The notes under the pieces: model-generated
What the model was told of the DNA's origin: nothing
Seen by the model: the letters and a program-made list of their open reading frames with translations, nothing else
The model's database searches: none
Translations under genes and position numbers: made by a program
Shown: positions 1 to 9,784 of the stretch, piece after piece
Layout of the letters: each line of letters starts with the position of its first letter
Position numbering within the stretch: the first letter of the stretch is position 1
From: Sporocytophaga myxococcoides
Lineage (GTDB): Bacteria > Bacteroidota > Bacteroidia > Cytophagales > Cytophagaceae
Length of the DNA: 64,000 nt
Direction: 5' to 3'
Assembly: GCF_000775915.1 (NCBI RefSeq)
Contig: NZ_BBLT01000004.1
Coordinates: 434,001 to 498,000, forward strand

Positions 1-127
1 CTTCAACTCCTGCGCTGTCTCCGACAGCCATAGAAGGCTTAACATTTTCAATGTCATGTTCCTTTTTACAAGAGGCAAAAGAAATACCTATGGCACACAA
101 TGCCATCAAAATACTGGATCGTCTCAT
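1..127 (-). CDS. Partial lipoprotein, N-terminal 42 residues
   Basis: The reverse strand has an ATG at 127-125 followed by an open frame that runs off the left edge of the window. The first residues form a lipoprotein signal peptide: basic Arg-Arg start, a short hydrophobic stretch and a lipobox reading FASC followed by Lys-Lys. The Cys is at about residue 20. The mature part seen here is polar and shows no recognisable domain. It is probably anchored in the outer or inner membrane and its function is unknown. Only the 5' end is present, so the family cannot be called. Confidence 0.6.
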   Translation of the reverse strand, partial: MRRSSILMALCAIGISFASCKKEHDIENVKPSMAVGDSAGVE

Positions 128-369
128 TTGAAATTTTATTTAGTTAGATATTAGAGATTTATTTATGAAGCCCAATTGTTGACTGTTTAATTATATCCGG
201 GACTTCCATAAAAAGTAGAGTTTATTCCTATAGGCTGGTTTTTAATTTATTACTGGGTTGATAGCCTTTTATATTTGTTCATGTGTAAACACTATCACTT
301 CTCAATCAGTTCTATTTTTAATGGAAGATTTAATTTTCCTTTTATTTTATTAAAATTCATAAAATAGAT

Positions 370-1257
370 ATGTCAAGATTTAGCATGCCTGCTTGGGTGT
401 ACAGGCATAATAATATACAGTTTAAAGAGAATGATCTATATTCCCTTCAGATAGTAGATAAAATCAAAGAAAAGTTAAAAAGGTTCCAACAAGATGATCC
501 GGAAGTAACTATTGTAATTCCGGCATATAATGAAGAGAAAAATATCCTGAGAACACTGTCATCAATTTCAGAATTAAAAACCAGCTATCGTACTGAATTG
601 ATTGTAGCAAACAATAATTCTAAAGACAGGACACAGGAAATATTAGACAGATGTGGTGTACGATCTGTCTTCGTCAAAGACCAAGGAATCAGCTATGCAA
701 GACAAGGAGGGCTTGAGGCAGCAAAAGCCCAAATCATCGCCAATGCTGATGCAGATTCTATTTATCCTGTTGAGTGGTTGGACACAATTATTGAACCCCT
801 TCACAATTCTGCTATTTCATGTAGTTATGGAACATATTCATTTATTCCCGGCGAAGAGAATAACAGATTAACATTAGCATTATACGAAACCGCTGCTAAT
901 GCTTTTTTCGCACTAAAAAGAATGCAAAGGGAATGTGTAAATGTTATGGGCTTTAATTTTGCCTATCGTAAAGCCGATGCTCTTGATGTCGGAGGTTTCT
1001 ATCATCAGCTTAACCGTAAGATAACTAAAAGAAGTGAAGACGGCTGGATGGCCATGTGTCTTACTAAAAAAGGAGATCTCCATTTGGTTGAATCTCCCCT
1101 TGCACGGGTTTGGACGAGCGACAGAAGGTTAATGGATGATGGTTCCATAGGAAAAGCACTATATAATAGAGCAAAAACCGAAATATCAAGAATAGGAATT
1201 TACTTTACTGCAAAGGGAGAAATAAATATAGAGGAAGAAAAAGCAAAAAAATTTTGA
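370..1257 (+). CDS. Glycosyltransferase family 2 protein
   Basis: This 295-residue protein has the GT-A fold signature of family 2 glycosyltransferases. The nucleotide-binding strand TIVIPAYNEEKNI is near residue 45, a VANNNSKDRT segment follows near 80, and the metal-binding DADS of the DxD type is near residue 127. A later SEDGW segment fits the catalytic-base region. There is no signal peptide and no clear membrane segment, so it should act in the cytoplasm and transfer a sugar from a nucleotide donor to an unknown acceptor. It stands alone, followed about 115 bases later by a secreted kelch protein. Acceptor and donor cannot be read from the sequence. Confidence 0.82.
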   Translation: MSRFSMPAWVYRHNNIQFKENDLYSLQIVDKIKEKLKRFQQDDPEVTIVIPAYNEEKNILRTLSSISELKTSYRTELIVANNNSKDRTQEILDRCGVRSVFVKDQGISYARQGGLEAAKAQIIANADADSIYPVEWLDTIIEPLHNSAISCSYGTYSFIPGEENNRLTLALYETAANAFFALKRMQRECVNVMGFNFAYRKADALDVGGFYHQLNRKITKRSEDGWMAMCLTKKGDLHLVESPLARVWTSDRRLMDDGSIGKALYNRAKTEISRIGIYFTAKGEINIEEEKAKKF

Positions 1258-1372
1258 TTAGTCTGACAATTTAAAATATCATAAATACAAAGAGCTTTAA
1301 GTAGTCAGAGTTTTAATTTATTCCTAACAATCAGGAAAGAGAACATTTTTATATAAAATTTAATTCATTGAA

Positions 1373-2992
1373 ATGAAAATTAATTTATATTTCTTTTTTA
1401 GCATTTACATACTCTTATTCTGCTGTAATTCATTTTGCCAGGACACGGGCTATTGGGAGACAGAATCCGAAGATCCCGATCTAATACACAGACATGAATG
1501 TAGTTATGTTGAATGCGATGGTAAATTTTATCTTATTGGAGGAAGAAGATTAGGGATCGATAAATATGTGAACATTTATGATCCTATAATTAAAGACTGG
1601 GCAAAAGGAACAACCTTGCCTCCTTCCCCGGATGCTCCATCAAAAGCATTGGAAATACACCATTTTCAAGCTGTAGCCTACGATCATAAAATTTATATTA
1701 TAAATGCATTCACAGGAAATTATCCTTCTGAAGTACCTGTAGACAGGATATATATATATGATCCCACTATTGACAATTGGTCTGAAGGACCTATTATTCC
1801 AGTTGAAAGACGAAGAGGATCGGCCGGGGTAGTTGTATACGGAGGAAAATTCTACATTGCTGGAGGACTAATTAATGGGCATAATAGTGATTATGTACCT
1901 TGGTTCGACGAATACAACCCGCAAACCAATGAATGGAAAATTTTGCCTGATGCCCCAAATGCCAGAGATCACTTTCAGGCTGTTGTACATAATGGAAAAA
2001 TTTACCTTGCAGGAGGGAGACGAACTTCTGTAGCTACCGGACAAACCAACAACCTTACAGTTGCAGCAATAGATGTATTTGACTTTTCAAGTCAGACCTG
2101 GGAAAGCTGGCCCAATAATATACCAACTCCAAGAGGAGGATGCTCTTCAGTAATATTGGGCGATGACTTATTGGTTATTGGAGGAGAAGGACCCGGTACA
2201 GTAAATAATCTGGCTTTCAACAAAACCGAAGCTCTTAATCTTACTACCCAAACCTGGAGAACCCTTGCCCCTCTGGATAACGGGAGACATGCGACTCAGG
2301 CAATTGCTTACAATAACAAAATTTATATTGCATCGGGAAGTAAAGCCAATGGGGGAAGTGGAAGTACAGAGCTTTCAAATCAGGAAATTTATCACCTTTC
2401 CTCAACAGGAGAACAAATAACATTAACAATCCCAGATTCTATAAACTTTGGAAAGCTTGATTATCTTGCATCTGAGAAAACAATAACAGTCAACCTTTCA
2501 AATTCAACATCACAAAATATACAGATCAAAGAAATATCTGTAAGAGGAAACGCTCCTGATTTCTGCTTTGCTACGAACCAGATATTTCCTTATACTATTA
2601 AACCTTTTAGTAATCTCCCTTTGGATTTATGCTTTTCCCCCAGAGGTGCAGGATTAAAATCAGCTTACATAGACATTAACCATTCCGGGAGTAATAATCC
2701 TGCAACAATAAGGGTTTATGGAGAAAAGCCTGGAAATATTGCATCGATTAAGAATAAATTAACAGGAATAACTATTTATCCTAACCCAGTAAAAGATTAC
2801 CTCAATCTGATTGATAGTCAAAACAGGAAAAGCCTATATTGGGAAATAATAAACAGCACCGGCAATAAAGTTATACATGGAAATAACAGTCAGCGTATAG
2901 ACTTTAGTGAACTACCCAAGGGCTTTTATATTGTAAATATTGTATCGGAAAAACCCTCTGAAAAAATGTCAATAAAGATTTTAAGAGATTAG
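1373..2992 (+). CDS. Secreted kelch-repeat protein with T9SS sorting domain
   Basis: This 539-residue protein opens with a signal peptide ending near FCQ at residue 23. Residues of about 40-345 hold at least five kelch-type blades, each with a paired Gly motif (IGGRR, IAGGL, LAGGRR, IGGEG, IASGS) and a downstream conserved Trp; together these would form a beta-propeller. Residues of about 355-450 resemble an Ig-like ASH/choice-of-anchor domain. The last 70 residues are a type A T9SS sorting domain: IYPNPVKDYL, then a short beta-rich segment ending KGFYIVNI. It is therefore predicted to be exported by Sec and T9SS and attached to or released from the cell surface. The ligand is unknown. Confidence 0.88.
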   Translation: MKINLYFFFSIYILLFCCNSFCQDTGYWETESEDPDLIHRHECSYVECDGKFYLIGGRRLGIDKYVNIYDPIIKDWAKGTTLPPSPDAPSKALEIHHFQAVAYDHKIYIINAFTGNYPSEVPVDRIYIYDPTIDNWSEGPIIPVERRRGSAGVVVYGGKFYIAGGLINGHNSDYVPWFDEYNPQTNEWKILPDAPNARDHFQAVVHNGKIYLAGGRRTSVATGQTNNLTVAAIDVFDFSSQTWESWPNNIPTPRGGCSSVILGDDLLVIGGEGPGTVNNLAFNKTEALNLTTQTWRTLAPLDNGRHATQAIAYNNKIYIASGSKANGGSGSTELSNQEIYHLSSTGEQITLTIPDSINFGKLDYLASEKTITVNLSNSTSQNIQIKEISVRGNAPDFCFATNQIFPYTIKPFSNLPLDLCFSPRGAGLKSAYIDINHSGSNNPATIRVYGEKPGNIASIKNKLTGITIYPNPVKDYLNLIDSQNRKSLYWEIINSTGNKVIHGNNSQRIDFSELPKGFYIVNIVSEKPSEKMSIKILRD

Positions 2993-3010
2993 ATTCCATA
3001 ACCAGTTCAA

Positions 3011-3061
3011 ATGTATAGGGAGATAGAATAATTAATTATTTTATCTCCCTATACATTTTTT
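3011..3061 (+). terminator. Rho-independent terminator after the kelch gene
   Basis: A perfect 15-base inverted repeat (3011-3025 with 3042-3056) has a further AT-rich palindromic loop and ends in a run of six T. It lies 19 bases past the stop of the kelch gene and separates it from the next T9SS cargo gene. Confidence 0.9.
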
Positions 3062-3119
3062 ATTACTTAAACACTGGTAAGGTACAGCAGTTTACTACTG
3101 AAATTCATAGTTATCTGAC

Positions 3120-5939
3120 ATGAAAACCTTATACCCATTTTCGAAAAAAATCTTAATTGTTCTTCTGTTCCTCGTTCTAAACAAAACTTTTGTCTTTAGT
3201 CAGAGTTTTACTTCAAGCACTCTTCAGAACGCAGGAGTTATTACGCCTACATCTCTTCAATTCGGACCAGATGGTAAATTGTATGTTGGACAACAGGATG
3301 GAGCTATAAAAGTATTGACCATCAACCGGACTTCAGCAAATAACTATACGGTAACTGGATCCGAAACAATTACCCTTGTAAAAGAAATACCAAATCATAG
3401 TGATGATGGAAGTTTATTAATTCAGAATTCATCTAAGAGACTTCTGACAGGTATAGCTGTTGCAGGGACAGCTGAAAATCCTGTACTATATGCTACCTCA
3501 AGTGACTTCAGAATTGGAGGAGCCAGCAATGGTGATCTGGATCTCTGTACCAATTCCGGAGTATTATCCAAATTAACGAAAGTAGGAAATAAATGGACAA
3601 AAACAGACCTGGTCAGAGGGCTTCCCAAATCAGAAGAAACACATTCCTGCAATGGTCTATACTTATTTGAAGGGAATGGAAAAAAAACAATGCTAATAGC
3701 CGTAGGAGGCCAGACAAATGCAGGTTCCCCCTCAAATGTATTTGCTTACTTATGTGAGTATGCCCTTTCTGCTGCTGTCCTTTCTGTTGATCTAAATGTA
3801 GTTGAAAACCTTCCTGACAAGCAAGATCCAACAGGAAAGCACCCGTATAAATATGATATGCCTACACTGGATGATCCCACCAGACCAAATAACCCTGATG
3901 GATCTGATCAAAATGATCCATGGGGAGGGAATGACGGATTAAACCAGGCTAAAATAGTGACAGGCGGCCCTGTTCAAGTATTTGCTTCAGGCTTTCGAAA
4001 TCCATATGATGTTTTAATATTAAAGCATCCATCCAAAGCTGGAAAAATTTTCACCATAGACAATGGTCCAAACAAAAACTGGGGGGGAACTCCAATTAAT
4101 GGTGATGATGGAAAATCTTCAAACAAATATTCATCATCAGAACCAGGATCTCAGGATGTCGGGAACTTTGACGGACTTGAACTCATTGGTGATATGGACG
4201 ATTATATTCCTGGATCTTTTTATGGTGGGCATCCAAATCCTATAAGAGCAAACCCAGAAAGCGCAGGACTCTATACAGATTCTCCCTCAGGGAAAGGCTG
4301 GCGTTATGATAAAAACAGCGCAACTCTACCTTTACCCCAGGACTGGCCTCCCGTGCCTGTTGCAGATCCAAAACAAAGTGAATATAAAAAAGCTGGAACC
4401 GCCGCTGACAAATCGCTTCTGTACTTCAAAAATTCAACAAATGGAATATGTGAGTACAGATACTCAGGCAATCCACTTTATGGTGATATTCTTGCTGCTG
4501 GCTTTGACGGAAATCTCTATAGAATAAAACTCAATGAGACAGGAGATGCTGTTCTCAACAATAAAGATGCCAATAGATTAAACTTAGATAACCCTTTAGG
4601 AAGTGCGCTCGAAGGGAAAGCACTGGATGTAACCTCACAAGGAGATGGAGAGGCCTTTGAAGGTACTATATGGGTTGCTGTATATTCAGCAAATCTGATA
4701 AAAGTATTTGAGCCCGCTACTATCATATGCAGCAATACCTCCCCTACTGCCGATGACGATAACGATGGATATTCAAATCAAGAAGAAAATGATAACCAGA
4801 CAGACCCTTGCAATCCTGCCGATTCTCCACCAGACAATGACAAAGATATGATAAGCGATAAATGGGATATTGATGATGATAATGATGGTATTCCGGACAA
4901 CAAAGATTTCTTTCCATTGGATAATCAAAATGGATTACAAAACAATATTCCCAAAATCTTTAATCTTACAAATGCAGATCCTGGTACAGGCTTCTTTGGT
5001 GTTGGATTAACAGGATTAATGAGCAATGGAACCAGCGATTATCAAGACCTTTACAATAATGATAATATTATTGCAGGTGGAGCAATCGGAGCAATTACTG
5101 TTGAAGAAGTTCCAGATGGAGATGCGTATCAAACTAATAACAATCAGCAATATGCTTTTCAGGTTGGTATCAATACTAACAAAAATACCGGTGTCTTCAC
5201 TGTCAAAACAGGAATATTGCCTAACTACTTTAGCTCCACAACACCACAAAATTATCAATCCCATGGAATGTTTATAGGAACAGGAGATCAGGACAATTAC
5301 ATTAAACTTTCTTTAAATGCCAATGGAGGTGCAGGAGGAATTGAATTGATGACTGAAACAGATGGTGTAACTACCAGTATTCAAAACCCCTTGCCAGGAG
5401 ATATTCCTAAAACCAACATCGTCTTCTACCTTACCATTGACCCTGAAACAGGAACAATTTATCCTAAATATAAAATAGAGGAGGCAATGTATAGCTTTGA
5501 TCCAATTCAGGCGACAGGGAAAGTTGCAACTACTATACAGAATGAAGAAACAGCTTTAGCAGTCGGCCTCATTGCAACATCCAGAGGATCTGGCAGTAGA
5601 TTCAGCGCTACCTGGGATTATATAGAAGTCACGCCAGGAAGCATCACATCTATAAACTTCTGGCACAATGGAGCTAAATCCAAAAATATAAACTTGTATC
5701 CAAACCCTTCAAATGATTTCGTTAATATGAATATTAATGAAGAAACATCACAAAAATATACTCTAAAGATCTTTAACAGCTTGTGTCAGCTAATTGATGA
5801 AAGCCAAGTTGAATATGTACCTGGAAACGATGATCATAAAATTAAAGTAGAAAATTTCCCAAATGGCATCTATTATATTCAAGTAATTACTGAAGGCCAG
5901 GAACAATCAGCAACTGTTAAATTTATTAAAAGTAACTAA
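3120..5939 (+). CDS. T9SS-exported glucose/sorbosone-dehydrogenase-like protein with TSP3 repeats (paralogue 1)
   Basis: The 939-residue product has a signal peptide ending at about residue 28. Residues of about 30-535 resemble the six-bladed propeller of soluble quinoprotein glucose/sorbosone dehydrogenases: FGPDGKLYV, an HxxNGL segment, GFRNPYDVL and a DNGPNKNWGG segment. Residues of about 540-605 are Asp/Asn-rich thrombospondin type 3 calcium-binding repeats (DDDNDGYSN, DDDNDGIPDN). Residues of about 625-850 look like a lectin-like beta-sandwich, and the last 75 residues are a T9SS type A sorting domain (LYPNPSNDFV). It is probably a cell-surface or secreted protein acting on sugars or polysaccharides. 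Whether it binds PQQ is uncertain. It is followed by a strong terminator and then by a close paralogue of the same architecture. Confidence 0.85.
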   Translation: MKTLYPFSKKILIVLLFLVLNKTFVFSQSFTSSTLQNAGVITPTSLQFGPDGKLYVGQQDGAIKVLTINRTSANNYTVTGSETITLVKEIPNHSDDGSLLIQNSSKRLLTGIAVAGTAENPVLYATSSDFRIGGASNGDLDLCTNSGVLSKLTKVGNKWTKTDLVRGLPKSEETHSCNGLYLFEGNGKKTMLIAVGGQTNAGSPSNVFAYLCEYALSAAVLSVDLNVVENLPDKQDPTGKHPYKYDMPTLDDPTRPNNPDGSDQNDPWGGNDGLNQAKIVTGGPVQVFASGFRNPYDVLILKHPSKAGKIFTIDNGPNKNWGGTPINGDDGKSSNKYSSSEPGSQDVGNFDGLELIGDMDDYIPGSFYGGHPNPIRANPESAGLYTDSPSGKGWRYDKNSATLPLPQDWPPVPVADPKQSEYKKAGTAADKSLLYFKNSTNGICEYRYSGNPLYGDILAAGFDGNLYRIKLNETGDAVLNNKDANRLNLDNPLGSALEGKALDVTSQGDGEAFEGTIWVAVYSANLIKVFEPATIICSNTSPTADDDNDGYSNQEENDNQTDPCNPADSPPDNDKDMISDKWDIDDDNDGIPDNKDFFPLDNQNGLQNNIPKIFNLTNADPGTGFFGVGLTGLMSNGTSDYQDLYNNDNIIAGGAIGAITVEEVPDGDAYQTNNNQQYAFQVGINTNKNTGVFTVKTGILPNYFSSTTPQNYQSHGMFIGTGDQDNYIKLSLNANGGAGGIELMTETDGVTTSIQNPLPGDIPKTNIVFYLTIDPETGTIYPKYKIEEAMYSFDPIQATGKVATTIQNEETALAVGLIATSRGSGSRFSATWDYIEVTPGSITSINFWHNGAKSKNINLYPNPSNDFVNMNINEETSQKYTLKIFNSLCQLIDESQVEYVPGNDDHKIKVENFPNGIYYIQVITEGQEQSATVKFIKSN

Positions 5940-5950
5940 AGAACTTAGAC

Positions 5951-5992
5951 AAAGATGAGATTTTTCAAAAAATCTCATCTTTATTTTTTTTT
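5951..5992 (+). terminator. Rho-independent terminator between the two paralogues
   Basis: A 14-base stem (5951-5964 with 5969-5982, core AAAGATGAGA) has a tight loop and is followed by TTA and a run of nine T. It lies 11 bases after the stop codon. Confidence 0.92.
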
Positions 5993-6116
5993 ACAAAGTA
6001 CTCTCTTCCTTCACATTGGAGGTTCTCTTATTAACTTATCCCTCAAAACTGACCTATGTCAATGAACAGCTGACATCGGTATACAGTTATTTTTTATGTT
6101 CAATAATACCTACATT

Positions 6117-8909
6117 ATGAAAAATCTGCACAGCTTTTTAAGAATAGTATTACTTATTTTGACATTCCCCATGATTAGTCTGATCAATGTGTTTGGTCAA
6201 AACTTCACAATGAGCCATCTGAAAAATGTTAGTCTGGCTAACCCAACATCTCTTCAATTTGGTCCAGATGGGAAATTATATATAGCGCAACAGGATGGAC
6301 AGATAAAAATTGTAACTATACAACGCAATGGTCCCAATAACTATACAGCTATAAGCACTGAAACTCTAACATTAGTCAGAGATATTCCTAATCACAATGA
6401 CGATGGAACTCCTTATCCTGCTAAGAAAAGACAAGTAACGGGATTATTAGTGGACGGCAATCCCAGTAACCCAATCATTTATATAACATCCAGTGATCCT
6501 CGCATTGGAGCTGGTAGCTTCGGAGATGTTAATCTTTGTACTAACTCAGGTGTCATTTCAAAATTATTTAAAGAAAACGGTAAGTGGACAAAGATAGATC
6601 TAGTAAGAGGTCTTCCAAGATCAGAAGAAAACCATGCAACAAACGGATTAGTAAAACATGGAAACAGACTTTTAGTTTGTCAGGGGGGAGGAACAAATGC
6701 AGGAGCACCTTCAGCTTTATGGACATACATTACAGAATATGCTCTGGGTGCTGCCATACTTGTTATAGATCTTACAGCAATTGAGGATATGCCAACAAAG
6801 ATAGATCCTACTGAAAAAAACCCTTATAAGTATGACATTCCAACTTTAGATGATCCCACCAGACCTAATAATTCTGATGGCAGTGATATTAATGATCCCT
6901 GGGGAGGGAATGACGGGCTCAACCAGGCAAAGATAATTCCAGGGGGACCTGTCCAAATTTATGCAGGAGGTTTTCGAAATCCGTATGATATTGTAATTAC
7001 GAAACACCCCTCAAGAAGTGGCAGAGTCTATAGCATAGATAACGGACCTAACAGGAACTGGGGAGGATATCCTGTAAAAGAAAACGGAACTGTTACGAAC
7101 AATTACCCTGAAGGGGAACCAGGTTCTCTTACAGTTAACAATTTTGATGGTATGGAATATATAGGTAATATTAACACCTACAAACCTGGGGACTTTTATG
7201 CAGGGCACCCAACACCTATCAGAGCTAATCCTTCAGGAGCAGGTTTATTCACACACGATTCAATACATGGAAGCAAATGGAGAATTAATAAATCAGATCT
7301 TCCAGTTGACTGGCCTCCTGTTCCAGAAAGTATGAAAGATCCAAGAGAAGCTGATTATTATAATGCAGGAACAACCGAGGACAAATCGCTTATATACTTT
7401 GAACAATCTACAAATGGAATGTGTGAATATCTTTATTCAGGTAATGGCATGTATGGAGATATATTAGCTGTTGGATACGAAGGAGATATATTCAGAATAA
7501 AGATGACCGATGACCCAATAGCTGTTCGCAATAAGCAAATGCCCAACAGGGTCAATATGGAGAAAGGATGGTCTATCGGAGATGCTAAACCTCTTGATAT
7601 TACTGCCCAGGCAGATGGTGAAATATTTGAAGGAACTATTTGGATAGCAAGCTGGGGCAAAAGCAGAATAGATATCTTTGAACCTGGAGCAGAAATCGAA
7701 TGTAATAGTGGGCCCAACTCCCCTAATGATGATGATGAGGACGGATACTCTAATGATGAGGAAACCAAAAGCGGTACAGATCCATGCAATGGCGCTGATA
7801 AACCAACTGACTTTGATGGTGACTTAATAGGTGATTTTTTAGATGATGATGATGATAATGATGGAATTAAAGATATTGTAGATCTTTATGTAAGAGACAG
7901 AGACAATGGCGCTTCTACTACCATTCCAACACACTATGCTTTGTTTAACTATGATCCTGGAACGGGCTTCTTTGGTCTTGGATTTACAGGACTTATGTCA
8001 AATTACAAAACAGATTACCTTAATATGTACGATCCATACAATATGGTTGCAGGAGGAGCAGCAGGAGCGCTTACCCTTGAAGCTGTAACACCTGGGGATG
8101 CTTTTGAAGATATCAACACCCAGATGAACGCATTTCAATTTGGAATAAATGTCGATAAGTTTTCTGGAACATACATGGTTTCAGCCGCCATTCTTCCAAG
8201 CTACTTTAATGCTACAACTCCTAAAGATGATCAATCCCAGGGGATTTACATCGGAAATGGTGACCAGGACAACTATATCAAACTTGTTATTAACTCTAAC
8301 GGCGGTAAAGGAGGAATAGCTCTCGTAACAGAAGTGAATGGCAAGGCAACAATAGTCCAAAACGAACTACCTAGTTCAACTATTCCAACAGGACCAATTA
8401 TATTCAAATTTTATATAGATCCTGAAAACGCTGTAGTTTATCCAATGTACGAAATTGCAAAATCTTCCTATAGCTTTGCCCCAATCACAACTTCCGGAAG
8501 AACGAGAGGCGCAATACAAAAATCAGATACCACATTAGCTGTAGGCATTATCTCTACATCCAGAAACGCCAATGAAACTTTCAATGCGACATGGGATTAC
8601 ATAGAGGTGAAGCCAGCAATTATTTCATCAATCAATTGGAATAATTCTTCTTCTCCTTCAAATATAATTGCTTATCCAAATCCGACTAGAGATATCATCA
8701 ACATTAGCTTCAAAGATAAAATAGAGCAAAACTATGCTATTAAGATATACAATAGCATGAGTAAGTCAATGAGAGAAACAATTATAAACTCTGATAGCAA
8801 AGGAAAAGATTTATCTGTAAATGTTTCAGATCTTGAACCCGGACTTTACTTTATGCAACTCATTTCCAAGGATTCAAAAACAGCAACACTTAAATTTATT
8901 AAACATTAA
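6117..8909 (+). CDS. T9SS-exported glucose/sorbosone-dehydrogenase-like protein with TSP3 repeats (paralogue 2)
   Basis: This 930-residue protein is a tandem paralogue of the preceding gene, colinear along its whole length. It has a signal peptide ending near FGQ, the propeller with FGPDGKLYI, HATNGL, GFRNPYDI and DNGPNRNWGG, then TSP3 repeats (DDDEDGYSND, DDDDDNDGIKD), a beta-sandwich ending TWDYIEV, and a T9SS type A sorting domain (AYPNPTRDII). The ATG at 6117 was chosen over an in-frame ATG at 6096 because it starts a standard signal peptide with Lys at position 2. Many blocks are identical between the copies while linkers and TSP3 loops differ, which fits an old duplication followed by divergence. 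The substrate is unknown. Confidence 0.85.
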   Translation: MKNLHSFLRIVLLILTFPMISLINVFGQNFTMSHLKNVSLANPTSLQFGPDGKLYIAQQDGQIKIVTIQRNGPNNYTAISTETLTLVRDIPNHNDDGTPYPAKKRQVTGLLVDGNPSNPIIYITSSDPRIGAGSFGDVNLCTNSGVISKLFKENGKWTKIDLVRGLPRSEENHATNGLVKHGNRLLVCQGGGTNAGAPSALWTYITEYALGAAILVIDLTAIEDMPTKIDPTEKNPYKYDIPTLDDPTRPNNSDGSDINDPWGGNDGLNQAKIIPGGPVQIYAGGFRNPYDIVITKHPSRSGRVYSIDNGPNRNWGGYPVKENGTVTNNYPEGEPGSLTVNNFDGMEYIGNINTYKPGDFYAGHPTPIRANPSGAGLFTHDSIHGSKWRINKSDLPVDWPPVPESMKDPREADYYNAGTTEDKSLIYFEQSTNGMCEYLYSGNGMYGDILAVGYEGDIFRIKMTDDPIAVRNKQMPNRVNMEKGWSIGDAKPLDITAQADGEIFEGTIWIASWGKSRIDIFEPGAEIECNSGPNSPNDDDEDGYSNDEETKSGTDPCNGADKPTDFDGDLIGDFLDDDDDNDGIKDIVDLYVRDRDNGASTTIPTHYALFNYDPGTGFFGLGFTGLMSNYKTDYLNMYDPYNMVAGGAAGALTLEAVTPGDAFEDINTQMNAFQFGINVDKFSGTYMVSAAILPSYFNATTPKDDQSQGIYIGNGDQDNYIKLVINSNGGKGGIALVTEVNGKATIVQNELPSSTIPTGPIIFKFYIDPENAVVYPMYEIAKSSYSFAPITTSGRTRGAIQKSDTTLAVGIISTSRNANETFNATWDYIEVKPAIISSINWNNSSSPSNIIAYPNPTRDIINISFKDKIEQNYAIKIYNSMSKSMRETIINSDSKGKDLSVNVSDLEPGLYFMQLISKDSKTATLKFIKH

Positions 8910-8917
8910 TTTAAAAA

Positions 8918-8941
8918 GGGCAGGTAATATATCTGCCCCTT
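8918..8941 (+). terminator. Weak hairpin after paralogue 2
   Basis: A six-base GC-rich stem (GGGCAG at 8918-8923 with CTGCCC at 8933-8938) lies eight bases past the stop codon. The T-tract is poor, so it is only a possible terminator. Confidence 0.4.
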
Positions 8942-9239
8942 AATTATTTCAAAATTACTACTCTTTCAAATTAACCTTAAAGCCATTTACCAGTTAGAAG
9001 AAATTATTATAACATTTGCATAATCAAAGTTCTCTCCCAAATCAATTAAACACCACCAACATACGAATAATAATCCTTTAAGAAAACTGAGGTCCGGAAC
9101 AATAGTGAAAGGAGCTGAAATAACAATCATAAACAACTCAAAGCTTCTTATAATCTTAACGAAATCTCTGTTTATAATAAATCAGCTTTCTCTCAACCTT
9201 AATTGTATTAAAAAGATTGATCAATAATTACAGAAGAAA

Positions 9240-9644
9240 ATGTTAATTCTATCAGCTATAATAATAATAAAGACAAAAATAAATTTATCAATATTAAATA
9301 AAGATCAACCACCTAAACAGAGTACAACAACATGCCAATCACGTGTTACATTATGGAACAATCCGGCATTCTATTCAAACAACAATATAAATGCTAATCC
9401 AAGCACTGATACAGACAAGTATTATTAAGCATTTCTGGAATTGCTATAGCTACTCTGGAAATTACAATTATTGATAAGAATGACAATTACATTGCTGTTA
9501 CATCATTTTACTTTTACAGATAACAACTTCGTTGAAATAAATCTCTCAGACCATTTGACCTATTTAAATTCATATATTACACAAGAATTAAATCTGGATA
9601 ACGACCAACTAAAGTATAGTAAGATATACTGGAATAAGAAATAA
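9240..9644 (+). pseudogene. Possible decayed gene in an 875-base gene-poor stretch
   Basis: Between 8910 and 9784 no convincing intact gene is present, but three successive short frames read like pieces of one protein. The first ends LWNNPAFYSN...TDKYY at 9428. The second, in another frame just after, reads SGIAIATLEITIIDKNDN and closes near 9525. The third starts at an ATG at 9480 and runs to a TAA at 9642-9644, ending LKYSKIYWNKK. Balanced amino acid composition across shifted frames fits a frameshifted remnant better than chance, but no family is recognised. The third piece alone could be a 54-residue gene. The rest of the stretch is AT-rich and shows nothing else. Confidence 0.25.
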
Positions 9645-9784
9645 AATCAAGAAGATAAATTAAAAACAGGAAAGATAATAGGAACAAAGCTTGCACTACT
9701 TCTCCATATTTTTCTTTTATTTTATTTTTAATAAATTGCAGAAAATCAATACTAGTAAATTATAACCTTGAAAATTATCTTGCA

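Noticed and set aside
7433-7789. 118-residue minus-strand frame opposite the second dehydrogenase-like gene
   Set aside because: It is the complement of the Asp/Gly-rich TSP3 region, which yields Ser/Leu-rich frames by chance. No signal or domain is seen.
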